Shown piece after piece: positions 1 to 11,926 of a stretch of DNA of 64,000 nt. Position numbers and translations under genes: made by a program. Origin of the DNA: Brevipalpus yothersi (Eukaryota > Arthropoda > Arachnida > Trombidiformes > Tenuipalpidae). Where the stretch lies: positions 1-64,000 of the forward strand of contig QZCP01000423.1 of the NCBI GenBank assembly GCA_003956705.1, in the 5' to 3' direction. The stretch's first letter is position 1. Every line of letters begins with the position of its first letter. Under the pieces are notes generated by a model that saw only the letters and a list, made by a program, of their open reading frames with translations, was not told the DNA's origin and did not search any database.

Positions 1-85
<85 letters not shown>
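1..85. repeat. (TC)n microsatellite
   Basis: An uninterrupted TC dinucleotide run opens the window and continues beyond its left edge. It probably lies in an intron of the cadherin gene that follows. Such runs recur in this window at about 3785, 11087, 11647, 48527 and 63008. Confidence 0.98.
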
Positions 86-89
<4 letters not shown>

Positions 90-374
90 TCCTTTCTTGC
101 CGTCGGTAGATAAGTGAATTTTTGGTTCCCTTTAAGTCTGCTCTATAAGAGGGAGAGAGAGTATGTGGTTAGCTCTAGGTCTTATTTTCTCGGTTCCTCT
201 CTTTCTTGCTATCTTGGGTACTCAGTTTTATTGCTTTACAACCTCTTTTTCCTCAAAGCTGGGTGAAAGCGATCGTCCAGCAAACGCCAACTATTCACTG
301 ACCACCACTCACACCCTGTGAGTACTAAAATGGATGCTTAATGTGAGATTTCTGTTTGTTTTTCGGCTCCCCAG

Positions 375-3138
375 GCATTAATGGTACTCAAAAATACCGC
401 ATAGTCTCCGGCAATATTGGTGATGCTTTTCGGCTTGAAAGTCATCGAAAGAAAGATAATATTCTTTATCATGATTTACAGGTAAGAGAGAAAAATGATG
501 AAAACCATCACACACCAAAATAATGTCCACTGGTCAAAGGTCATCTCATCGGATCTTATGGTCTATCTCACACTCTTAAATTTTTGAAAAATAAAATATC
601 TAAATATTGGATATCCTGGGTCCATCTTGAGAGGCAGGAGATAGCTTTCTCAGTACTTGAGTCGTTGAAAGTTGAAATCAATTCTCTAGCTAATGACCTC
701 TCTATCTCTTTCCTCTTCTCGGACCTTGATGGATTGGCCAAAAATTACCAACTCAATGGTGTCATACTTTTTCAACTCCCTTTTCAAAATGTTGAAGAGA
801 ATACCTTTCCGCACTTTTGAGTGGTTAAATTTTTCGGCCTCCCAGCGTATCGCAATGAATATCTATGCTCAGGAAGTTAGTTAGTGGTCATATAAACCCT
901 CAAAATCACTCAGGCCTCTATCCTGTTCCTGAAGAATACTCCCCACACTATAACATATAAATACACACACAGACAGACGGGACAGTTTGAGGAGAAAAAG
1001 AGATGAAGACATTGATTTAGTGGTCCACACTTATTTTAAATGCTTTTGTAACCAGACAGACGACCACTTTGACTGTCTATCAACTCCTCTCTTTCTCTCT
1101 CTCTCTTCCATACTTTTGCTGTCCTATTAAATCGGGGATTTATTGGGAAAGTGAATGCTTCCTACTAATATCATCTCTCTCTTTCTCCTTAAAATTTATT
1201 TCACAGGTAAACGGTAACCTTGATCGTGAATCAATCGCCAACTATCTTTTAGTCATTGAAGCCCTCGACGGTGGCACACCACCACTGAGGGGTGAACTTT
1301 TGGTGAACATAACGATTCTGGATGTTAATGACAATGAGCCAATTTTCACACAATCTCGTTATTATGCAACAGTTATGCAAAATTTGGCCATAGGCTCAAA
1401 AATATTGCTTGTCACTGCCACCGATGCTGATCAAGGGCCAAATGGACGTGTTGAATACTCTATATCCAGCAAAGTAGCTCTTGAGCCATTACACTTTAGC
1501 ATCAACAAAGACACTGGCTGGATTCATCTTTCGGAACCTGTCAATTATGAGTCAAAAAATTCTCATGAACTTGTTGTTGTTGCGCGCGATTGTGGGGCTC
1601 AGCCACTTGAAACGTTGGCATTTGTTTCTATACGAATTGTGGTTGATGAGCTTCAACCAACAATTTCTGTTACTTTTTTCACTGACTCGGGACTGCCGAA
1701 AATATCAAGACACGCAAAAGTTGGCGATTTGATCGCTAAAGTTCTTTTGAAAATACCAGATAGCCCCAAGCAGATATCATCATCATCCTCATCATCATCA
1801 TTGGGTGAAAGCTCCTCTCCATCATTTCAAGCTCATCTTTTTGGAGGAGATGGATTTTTTAGACTCAATCAAAGTGATCTCAATTCATTTTTTCTCTTTG
1901 TGAATAAGTCATTGCTCAACGAAACGCGAAACACATTTCCACTTAAGGTAGAACTTTTGGAAAATTCGCCATTCAATTTTCAGAAGCAAATATCAACCGC
2001 ATTTCAATTGGACATTGTGAATGCAACCGAAGCTTTCCTCACATCTCATTCAGCCCTCAATTTGTCTGATCAAACTGGTTGGTACCAATGGCTTCCTCAA
2101 TGGGCAATCCTGTTGATCATTGTACTCTCCTTGATCACACTTACATTACTCATCACCATCTTTGTCGTTCGCATTCATCAGTACAAAAATACTCACTCTC
2201 CACATCAAAGAACCGTCTTAAGTGGCCATAATATATGTCAATTAGTTCCTGGGCTTGACTCTATCGCAAATTCTTCATCATCACAGCAATATTTTCTTCC
2301 CTCGCCTGTCATTACACCCTACGCAGAATTGACAAAAGGTGAAACGACCAAGATCAACATTGATCATAAGAGTATAATTAAAGAACATCCAAGAAATACA
2401 TATCTTGGTACAACTACCTTGAATGATGATACGAAAGATTTTGTTAACGAGGGAGATGAAGCAGATGAAGATCTTGGTATGATGAACGAAGGAGAGGATT
2501 ATTATACTTATGTCAACATTGATCACTTTGATCAGCGTATACCAACGTTGGCCGAGTATTTGACAAATTTAGGAGTTCGAGATCATTTTGAGGATGAAAA
2601 TCAGATTGGAACACAGCAAAATGGATCAATGAGAGCCAGTATGCTGCGTAATTCAAGATTAAGAGGTCCTATAAATTCATTTTCATCAAGTAGCCAAAGA
2701 ATTGATGTAAATTTTCCATCTAAAAGTCATATCATGTCCAGCTCTGATTTGTGGGATGACAAAGCTTCCGTGAATGACGAGCTTAGCGATGCCTATAGTT
2801 GGGAATATCTAACCGACTGGGTGCCTCAATATCAGCCTATTACAACAATTCTGAAAGAAAATCTTCAATCAGAGGCAAATTTGATTCGAGGTGATAACAT
2901 CAATTGTGTTAATTCATCAAGTCGTTCGGTAATTGGTGATATCGAGACCGCGTCTCAGATGAGCAGCTTAGCCCGAGGATCACTTCATTCTCATCCCATT
3001 TATGAATCTTTAACAATTCCTAGTGGACCAAGAGATAATCAATCTTTACGTTTTAATGCGTCCTCAGCTTTTCGACCTTTCTCAGGGTCTCTGAGTGCTG
3101 TTAACTGTGATCCCTCTCAAAATGAACAAATCACTTGA
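375..3138 (+). CDS. Dachsous-like protocadherin, 3' end (partial)
   Basis: This is the C-terminal part of a large cell-surface cadherin; the 5' exons lie left of the window. Two exons are supported: 375-481 (acceptor ccccag, donor gtaagag; reads a cadherin strand with YRIVSGNIGDAF) and 1207-3138. The second exon ends one extracellular cadherin repeat at DVNDNEP and carries most of another, with calcium-site motifs DADQGPNG and VARDCG. A spacer with a serine run follows, then a hydrophobic transmembrane segment at about nt 2098-2170 and a cytoplasmic tail of about 320 residues. In the tail, YSWEYLTDWVPQYQP resembles the conserved Dachsous motif that is related to the catenin-binding region of classical cadherins; this is from memory of the family. 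Dachsous pairs with Fat to set planar polarity and growth through Hippo signalling. A Fat-like or other protocadherin is the alternative. The intron 482-1206 is unusually long for this window. Confidence 0.8.
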
Positions 3139-4211
3139 CCTCATTGATCGAGGAGAGAGATCATTTTTTAAGACCAATTTTGCTATTTTTGTCCAATTTA
3201 CTCTGAGAGTACTCTATTATGATTGTGATTTTTACTCAATTGAGATTCAGTCATTAAACTTCACTTCATTTACATAACGTTTCCTTCATTTCTTTTAAAT
3301 TTTCAAGTAATCTTTTACACCATACCATCATTGAGTATCATTCTGTCTGGAGTCTTGTGTAATTTTTCCTATAAAATTCCCTCTTTTATAGGAATACAAT
3401 TATCTCAGGTAAATGAGCTATCCCGTGGAGAAAATTCCTTCCACAAAACTCACTGAAAAATTGCTCAATGAATTATCACCCAAAACAATAGCTCATTGAA
3501 AAAGTTTCATTCGAGTGTTAGTATGCAGAACGAGGACACTGGTGAAGGGTCCAAGGTATACTCGGCCAGTGTCCTAAAGCAAGACATTGGCAGTCATATC
3601 ACAAAAAGCTGTGGCTTGGAACAATGTTGAAAGTTTTCCAAATAAAAGAGAATAAAGTCACCAGGCCTGTTAGGCAAGTGTGTGTGATACTAACCCATCA
3701 ATCGACAAATTTTTAGCATCATCAGATGAAGGCAATCCAAGAAAGGAAAACTGAAAACAATGGAAATGCATCAACGGGAAACGAGTCTCTCTTTCTTTCT
3801 CTTTCTCTCTCTCTCTCCAGGTGACTCCGCAGCACGAGTGAAACACTTATTGATCTTAAGTAAACGAAGTTTTCAAGCATCAAAGCTGTGAAGCCGTTTC
3901 CAGCATTCTTGACAATAATATGTGAATGTATGAACATGATGTACCTGATGTATAAGAAGAGCCCATCTTTTTTTTCTTCTGATGATGAACAATGAGTCGC
4001 TCCCAAATATGATCTTCCCGATGAATCTTTCTCTCTCACGATTCAATAGCTTTCGTGCCTTGCTGCTAAAAGAGCGGATGAAAAATTTTTCCATTTTCAA
4101 TTCTCCAATCGGACTGTTCAGATCAATTTCCTAGTCTAATTTCAATGTTCAGTCTGTAGAGATTCAATATTCAATGAATGAATGAGATTACAAATTTTAT
4201 GAGTTTAAAAA
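3139..4211. other. 3' UTR of the cadherin gene and spacer
   Basis: No coding exon is recognised. The stretch holds AATAAA-like signals near 3642-3655 and a short (CT)n run at 3785-3817. The next gene starts at 4212. Confidence 0.6.
3785..3817. repeat. (CT)n-rich low-complexity run
   Basis: A CT-rich run, imperfect at its left end and pure at its right end, lies about 400 bp upstream of the acyltransferase start codon. Confidence 0.9.
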
Positions 4212-7200
4212 ATGCTTAATTTGTTTCGGTTTTGCATAGCTTCATGTATCGCTCTGTTACTGATTGCCTCGTTGAAACGTCCAGGTTCTGCTCAAATTCT
4301 TGATTCATCTATAAGTGATTCAAAATGGCAGGAAAGTCCGTTTGGTCGAACTGACAATACTACTGCTATCGAAAGATGGAATAAATTACGAAATGATCTA
4401 GAAATTGATCTAGATTTGATAACTTCGGGAATTGCTTCCAGAAGGGAGGATATTCTCCGGTCAGTTAGTTTGGAAAAGAGATGTGAACAAAGATTGAGAC
4501 AACTTTTCGATGATGCAAAGAAAAAAAGGACTGAGGCAATAAGAGGTGAGTTTGTGATCAATTAAATTGATAATTAAAATCTTTTTGATCAATGAAAATA
4601 CGCTAAATGAATTTCTCAGCACTCAATTCATGGGGACACATTCCCCCCTCTGGAATGCTATCTGGTACAGCTACAAGCCTTGGAGCTTTTGATCAGTGTC
4701 TCAGTGCCAAACCATTTAACTCTTCCCTTCCAATGAACTACTGTTCCATACTCTTCAGACCATTGCTTCCACAACGTCCAAGATTCCATCGAATAGTCGA
4801 TAAACTTGAAATTCTAGATCGATTCGGAAAAAGCAAAGAGCATGTAAGAAATTCAATCAATCATTTTGGTGATGAAAATCTAATTTTAATTATTTTACCG
4901 AAGTTTATCGATGAATTGGCCGGAAATGCCCATTTTTACTACTATATTCCTCTCAGAATTGGAGTATGCTTACCAACTGAATGTGGCCTTAAAGATGTTA
5001 ATCAGTTAGCAATGAACGGTAAGATTTGACTAATAACCAAACAGAATTTCGACAAAGTTTTGACCAATTTCAGGCAGTTTCTAGGTACAATGTATAATCC
5101 GAATCGGACTTTGAATTAGAAAACTTTGAAGTGTGTAAATGACTTATAATTTGCTCAAAGCACTTCAAAATTGATCAATTTAAGTCAGAATATTCTCCAA
5201 ACATATGAGGATTGCCAAATTATTCACTAGTCTATAATACTTGAGCATTTTTCTTTCAAAATAGTTGGACAGAGAATGTTACTTCAAGGAGAAGTTGTAC
5301 GATGTGAATCGAAAGAGACGTTCGAAGTCAAACTGACAATTCATCGAAAAATCGCTTTGTAAGTTCCCTTCTTACTGAATCCTACTGAATATGTATATTT
5401 GAATTACCTTGATCACATTTTACTCTCAAGTGATGTGTTGAAAAGTTTTACGGTCTCATGAAACCAATAAAGCATTTTTTCTTCAGGATGATCCTCTCTA
5501 CAATTGTTCTTCTGACTATTATTGGAACATTTATTGAGTGTCTGCAAGACAGTGAGTAAAATATGAAGAAAAAATTGAAATCCTTGAAATTCTGTTACAA
5601 TTCCTACAGAACCAAGTGAAAATCTGGCTGCTGGTCTCCTATGTGCATTCTCAATCCGAAGGAATCTTCTCTCTCTTTTCACTGGAAGTTCTTCCAATAA
5701 TGAACTCAAAAGTTTAAATGGAATCAGATGTTTGAGCATGAGTTGGATTATTCTGGGACATACATCACTATGGACAAATCATCATGCATTTAGTAAGCGA
5801 TCCATTCATTATATAGCACCTTGCTTAGAGTTCAAAGTTCAGAGGATAAAAAATTCGGGAAACTAATTGAATTTGTGTGAGCTAATACACTTTACCGTTA
5901 TCCAGGCAACACTTTTCGAGTTGTCGATATCATTACTCCATTCAGCTCTCAAGCTCTGTTAAATGTTACACTGTCAGTAGAAACATTCTTCTTGATAAGG
6001 TAAGATTGATCAAAATTAAAGTCGATGGATTCTCATGGGTATAATCGTATTCCCAATTCCCAGTGGACTCCTAACATCATATGTTACATGGAAAACATAT
6101 GAAAGATCAGAGTTGAAATTCAATGCCTTCTGGTTCATCATCTCAAGATACATTCGACTCACACCAGCATTGATATGTTCAATTTGTCTGGTATTCTTCT
6201 TACCATACTTTGGATCTGGTCCTATTTGGACCGAAACAATACAGCCGATAGTGAATGGCTGCGAAGAAAATTGGTGGGTGAATCTACTTTACATGCAAGC
6301 TTTTTTGAATCCTGAAAAAATTGTAAGTTTAAGATCAGTTCTGCTCTGATCCAATTAATAATAATAATCATGATTGGATTCTGATCTTCCAAATAATTCA
6401 GTGTTTACTACCAACATGGTGGCTTTCGAACGATATGCTATTCCATATAATTTCCCTATTTGTATTGTTACCTCTAATGAAATCACGGAAAGCGGGTACA
6501 ATTGTAATTGCTCTTGTAATTACTATCTTCGCAATATTAACTGCAATCATCAGCTCTCTGAACGATTATCCACCAGGAGTATTCCCAACTGCGGTACAGG
6601 TCGAGTAAGAATAGAGAGAATTCAATACTCTAGGCAACATGAATGATCATTGACAATTTTCTAGGGAATACTGGCTGGATTTTGTTATTAAATTCTTTTG
6701 GAGACCCTATCTTCACGGACCACCATTCTTTATAGGATTGTATTTGGGCTACCTGCTTGCGAAAAAGAAATTCATTCGGCTGGATAGAGTAAGTAAATTC
6801 ATTGAATCGAATCAATTTTTAATTTTTTCTCAAAATTTTGATGAAATGCTGATTTCATGGGGAAAATTTTCCTAGATTCATGTCGTTTTCTGGTGGACCA
6901 TTGCTTTGAGTACACTATATTTTGTACTTCATGCACCATATCCATTGACTTTGGGTGATACTTGGTCCAAGCCAGTTACCGTTATTTTCGATTCTACCAA
7001 TCGAATTTTATGGTCTCTGGCTGTTGGATGGATAATTTATGCATCTGCTGCTGGCTATGGAGGTGAATTGTGAAGAAAATTGATGTTCTTTTCAGATTTT
7101 TTATGCCTCTGATTGATTTTTCCTTTTATTAGGATTATTTTATGATTTTTTGAGTCACAAAATTTTTGCTCCTTTTGCCAAAACAACTTTTTGCGTATAT

Positions 7201-7576
7201 TTGACTCATATGCTCTTCATTTGGGTTTACATGGGATCTAAGAGAGAGCTAACTCATACAAGTGCCTACAATGGGGTGAGTTTTAATGAAGAAACGGATA
7301 AAGAAGACAAAAAATGTTCTATCACAATTAATTGACATCTTTTGATTGTACATGCCGATCTCTTTCCATCAGATCTACATGTTCCTTCCTCATTGGTTAT
7401 TGGCTCAAGTTTTTGGTATAATTTGTGCTGCTCTATTTGAAGCACCTTTTTTGAACATACAAAAATTGCTTGCTAATCGAACTCGAGTTCGAGGTAATGA
7501 AAATATTGCCTTGAAAGATCTAAAGGAAAGTGAAGAGCAGAATGTCAAATCTCCCCAAGATGTGGCTCCTATTTAG
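4212..7576 (+). CDS. Nose-resistant-to-fluoxetine (NRF-6)-like membrane acyltransferase
   Basis: Twelve exons join in frame: 4212-4545, 4620-5018, 5265-5358, 5487-5551, 5610-5792, 5906-5999, 6064-6322, 6402-6604, 6665-6788, 6876-7062, 7133-7275 and 7373-7576, giving about 762 residues. A signal peptide is followed by the NRF N-terminal domain (SWGHIPPSGML, LGAFDQCL, LRIGVCLPTECG). The acyltransferase-3 domain then has many membrane spans, including RCLSMSWIILGHT, which carries the conserved histidine, and FFLIRSGLLTSY, CLLPTWWLSNDM and YLTHMLF. NRF-6/NDG-4 proteins of nematodes and insects are thought to move or acylate lipids and affect drug uptake; the biochemical reaction is not settled. 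The second exon may contain a further 60-bp in-frame intron (4844-4903, donor gtaagaa), which would remove 20 residues. The tail is short and charged. Confidence 0.93.
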
Positions 7577-8817
7577 TTCGATTCATGACTTGATGGAATG
7601 GGAATTTATTTGCTCACAACTCAGGGAATCCAATAATTTTTCCCCTCATTCATTTGATTTTGTTTGATTAACTCAGCATCCAATCACTTTTTTAACTTAA
7701 TCAAAAATTAAGATTTGATATCAAATAAAAAACCATTGATATATCGACAGCATAGATCATTCCAAATATTAATTGGGTCATAGATTCAACTTGACCCTCA
7801 AAGCTAAAGTGATCAATCTGATGAAGAATTCAGAGGTGAACTAGAATTCTAATCACAAATCTAAAAGGTTAAATGTTATTCAAAACTAACGGAAGGCGAA
7901 AAGTCAACGAAAATAGAGTTGAAATTTAAGTTTTCATGTAATAATCTAGATGAATTAGATCCCGCTTATTATCATTAAAACGAGTTCTGAATCATCAATC
8001 ATTGTTTCAAATTCGAAACACATTCGATCAAACCCTTCCGATCAGCATTTTTCTGCTGAAAAATAGTAACATTTGGTAACATATTGATAGAAGTAACATT
8101 CCGTGCATCGTAAAAGAACATACAATGTCATGACAATTTCGATCAAGTCCATATACATTAGTAAGGTTCATACACGATGGTAACAGTTCAGGGTCACGAA
8201 AGAAGAAAACATATTGAATTATAAAGACTTTTATAAGTCAAACAGTGAAAAAATGATTCCATATTTTCATAGTGTCACCTAAGGAAACTTTTTCACAACC
8301 AACAGAACTCATTTTCGATCACCCAGTGTTCTATATTATCAGACTTCATGTTGATTATCAAGCGTGAGCCTTGATGATTCTTTGAACAGCTCCAGATCTT
8401 ACTCGATCCATCATTTGGTGTGAACTTTTTTTCCTCGGAAAGAAACACATTGATGAATGATCTTGGACTACATTTTGTCACCATACTTGACTATTGTTCG
8501 ATGGAAATTGTTTAAACAACTGAGAAAAATTGAAGAACAGAACTTCTCCATGGAAAACTTCTGTTATTATTATTATTCAGTATCTAGTAGAAGAATTGTA
8601 TATCCCTAGGTATATACTTGCCCATATACTAGCCTCTGTCCATCCTCATTGGAATAGGCCGTTCGCGCAACTGACATCAAAATTCATTGAAGGCAGGGGC
8701 AATACAGTTATGTACCTCTACTTTATCCTAAAAATCGATTCATTCTCATTCACTGGTGACCAAGTTCACTAAAAGTTTTGATTTGATGTTATCCGGTGTG
8801 TTTCTTCGAATATTGAA
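7577..8817. other. spacer without a recognised gene
   Basis: AT-rich sequence between the acyltransferase stop and the Ly6-like gene. An open frame on the minus strand (8293-8484) has no recognisable motif and no convincing splice context. I see nothing else here. Confidence 0.5.
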
Positions 8818-8820
8818 ATG

Positions 8821-10414
8821 ATGGAGCTCGGTAAATTATCGAAAAATTCCATCATTCTGATGATTCTGATATTTTTGATTTTATTCATTGAAGGTGAGAA
8901 TTTTGAGACTCAGTCACTTGATTTGTCTATACAGTCGAGTTTTTTATGCCTTTGAACTTCCAACTAAGATAAGCATGCAGAGTTATGTTCAGTTTTATTT
9001 AAATTTTAGCTTTTTTCAAGAAAAAATACATTTAAATTAATCTAAAAGTTGAATGAATCCAATAGAATTCAGACAAATTGAATGCTCCAGCTGTATATTT
9101 TAAATTTAACTGTTCATTTGTATTCCAATGATCTGTAAATTAATTTTCTCTCATTTTCTTGTGCTTTCGAATAAATTGGTGGTGCAACTATATCCTGTTT
9201 CAAGTGTACCACCAAAATGGGCCAAGACAAGGCCTGTGATCGTGGATTGTCATCAGCTACTTCGGAAGAGGTGTGCAAATATCGTCCTCAAGGAAGACAA
9301 AGTTTATTTCCTGGTGAATATTGTGTAAAAATTGAAGGATATCTGAGTGAGTAGTATTTTTTTATTCCTATCTTAATTTTACACATACCTTTCTCTAAGA
9401 TGTGATGGGAGTGTTTTTTTATAAATGATACCGATTTTTTGAGTTATAAGAATTTGAATTATAGTTTTTATTTGAAGGATTTTCTATGTGATAGTGTTCA
9501 CCAAGGACTGTGTTTTTGGGGTTTCTTGTACCCAAAATTTGCGTGCAACAGTGAAATCAATTCAAAATTACTGGAGAATCACAAGCATAAGCATTTTATG
9601 CCCCTAGAAATTGATCTCGCATGAGATTTATAAGTTTCTATTGTATTTACAAAATTTTCCATGTGTAAGTGTGTGTGTGTGTGTGCTATGAACCTTTGTG
9701 TTTTCAATTCTTGACCACACAACAGAGTCATTCGCTTGTGTCTGTGTTGGGCACGTATTTGCGTTTCCTAACAACCGAGATACGCCAAATGAATAGTAAT
9801 GATCCAATCACGATTATCATCAAGAATGAGTGGACCAAAATCTGGAAAAAACACTATTCATGTTAATACCGTCATTATCAATGCAATTGCTATGGCCAAT
9901 CGATGGAACAATTTTGTCCAGCACTCTAATATTCTGGCATTCTTCATATCCCAGTATTCCTCATTGTATTCAATGTTCAATACCAGTAGGGCATTAGTTA
10001 CTTTCACATTGTGCAAGGCTTGAAAAACACCTGATAACATATATACATATATTGTGGTCCAAATCAATGTCAGGGGCACGCAATTCATCATTTGGAGCCC
10101 CAAAAAATCGATCGATTTTTATTGAATTTTTTTTTCTTCGTCTTTTCTAATTTTTCTCTTCAGCTGGTGGAAGAAATGAAATGAAAAACGAACGAGTGGT
10201 GATCCGAGATTGTGATGAACGTCCTTTGAGCCATCCCAAGATGAGCACTTTCACATATCATGGCAAAAAAATCAATGGGACAGCATACAGCTGTAAAACT
10301 AATTATTGTAACAGTTCACCGATTCGCACCGTTTTGAATACACAAATTTTGGGACCTATTTTTGCGCTTATTTTGTGCTATATTGTCAGTTCCAGTAAGA
10401 ATATTCCATTTTGA
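8821..10414 (+). CDS. Ly6/three-finger, probably GPI-anchored protein (quiver/sleepless-like)
   Basis: Three exons are inferred: about 8821-8893 (signal peptide, hydrophobic LILMILIFLILF-type core), about 9179-9346 and 10164-10414, giving roughly 163 residues. The second exon begins the three-finger domain with ISCFKCTTKMGQDKAC and continues with cysteines in EEVCKY and GEYCVKIEGY. The third carries RDCDERP and ends the domain with the family hallmark CKTNYCN, followed by a C-terminal hydrophobic tail (ILGPIFALILCYIV) expected to be replaced by a GPI anchor. Relatives in insects include quiver/sleepless and boudin, which act on channels and septate junctions; the role here cannot be assigned. 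Exons 2 and 3 join cleanly (donor gtgagt, acceptor cttcag). No AG acceptor sits at the start of exon 2, so its 5' border is uncertain. Confidence 0.7.
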
Positions 10415-11644
10415 ACAGAAAATATTCACACAGTATTTGGGTTCGTATCCATTAACTGCCAGAAAAATTATTATGATTATTACTATTATAACATTTATAA
10501 ATCCAAATATTCTAAGATAAAGTAATAAGATGTCTCTGTTATCGAGTGCATCTGTAATTCTTCAGATTCTTCAGAGGATGGAATTCTGAATGAAAAAAAG
10601 AATGTGTAATAATTGTGCAATTGATGATTCACATTTATTTGTTATTTATTACTATTCAATCGCTTCGCCATGTGGCTACATTATCTTTCAGACTACATCC
10701 GTAAGCTCGCCCTATGCTATTTAGAGCCTATATTCTAGATGTAATTGCTATAATAAAAAATCTTTTCTCAAATCGTTATCACCTTCCAAATGACCAGCAT
10801 AAATATGAATCTATGAGCATGGATGGGCAAAAGAAAAATAGAATTTAAAACTTTTTCTCTTCATCTCCCCAGTATCAAACTTGGGTGATTGATTGATCAT
10901 TTCATTTGGCTCACATTCTTCAAATACCAGCTCATTAGCTTCACCACATGTCCTCATACATATTCGAATCATTTTCTAGGAAACACACTTGTCCGAACAT
11001 GGGAGAGAACAAGACTTCAACTCAGTATTCGTGTTGTGTGTTAATTTTTTCATCCATCTTAATTGATCTTCCATCAGACATCATGAAGAGAGAGAGAGAG
11101 AGAGAACATTTTTGCCCTTCAGAGAAATTTTTTTTTTATCTGCTATTTTGTTCCCTTGGAAAGATGAATTTGGGCAAAATGGCTTTCAGAAAGTCAATTT
11201 AATTCTCATTTTTTCTTGGGATCATAAAAATCGAGATTTTTTTAACATCATTTTGACATTCATTGAGTAGATAACTCAATTCAAGAATTTCTTCAAGCAA
11301 AAACATCCAGTGAAAATGTTTCATCACCTCCACATCATCTGCTCCACCAAATCTGATTATAATCAACAGATGGTTGGGCTAATTGGTCCTGAAATTCGTA
11401 GGCTAGAAAATGGATACTTGGGATGAGGTTCGAGGAGTAAAAGAAAATTCCCCACGGGATGGGTAAAAGTGATGTTGACTGAAGATATTTTAGCCCCTCT
11501 CGTCAATATCAACTTTCTCATGGGCCCAAATACTCTGTCTTCATCCATCTTCAATTACATACGATATTGATCAGAAATTGCGTTGACTTCTCAGGCCTCC
11601 GGAAGGATAAACTTGGGTCTTTTGGTAGGCCAATACCAATCAGA

Positions 11645-11711
<67 letters not shown>

Positions 11712-11926
11712 TTGTTAGGTTGAGGAACATGAACGTTACTTATCTATCTTTACCTTAATGTTCTGCAAAGAGCTCATGAAAAGAGCGAAATCGGATCAAT
11801 CCCGAAGCTTTTCATATTTATCCATTTCAACTATCTATCTGATAAAATTTTATCGCCCATAAATTTCAAGTTTTCCTTCTACATGTAAAAACATTTCACA
11901 TCGTAACTGGATATCAGAATCAAAAT
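10415..11926. other. spacer with GA microsatellites
   Basis: Contains the 3' flank of the Ly6-like gene, a short GA run (11087-11105), a long pure GA run (11647-11709) and the 5' flank of histidine decarboxylase. No coding exon is recognised; open frames here consist mostly of repeat translation. Confidence 0.55.
11647..11709. repeat. (GA)n microsatellite
   Basis: Pure GA dinucleotide run of about 63 bp, roughly 220 bp upstream of the histidine decarboxylase start codon. Confidence 0.98.

Noticed and set aside
258..318. Possible cadherin exon upstream of 375 with acceptor and donor-like ends
   Set aside because: Its phase produces a stop when joined to the next exon, and the encoded peptide does not continue the cadherin repeat.
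3722..4100. Minus-strand frames with an RERERE run
   Set aside because: The run is translation of the CT-rich repeat at 3785-3817.
8293..8484. Minus-strand 63-codon frame in the 7.6-8.8 kb spacer
   Set aside because: No ATG context or splice sites stood out and no family resemblance was seen.
9669..10023. Open frames between the second and third exons of the Ly6-like gene
   Set aside because: They lie in the intron, include a GT repeat, and show no motif.
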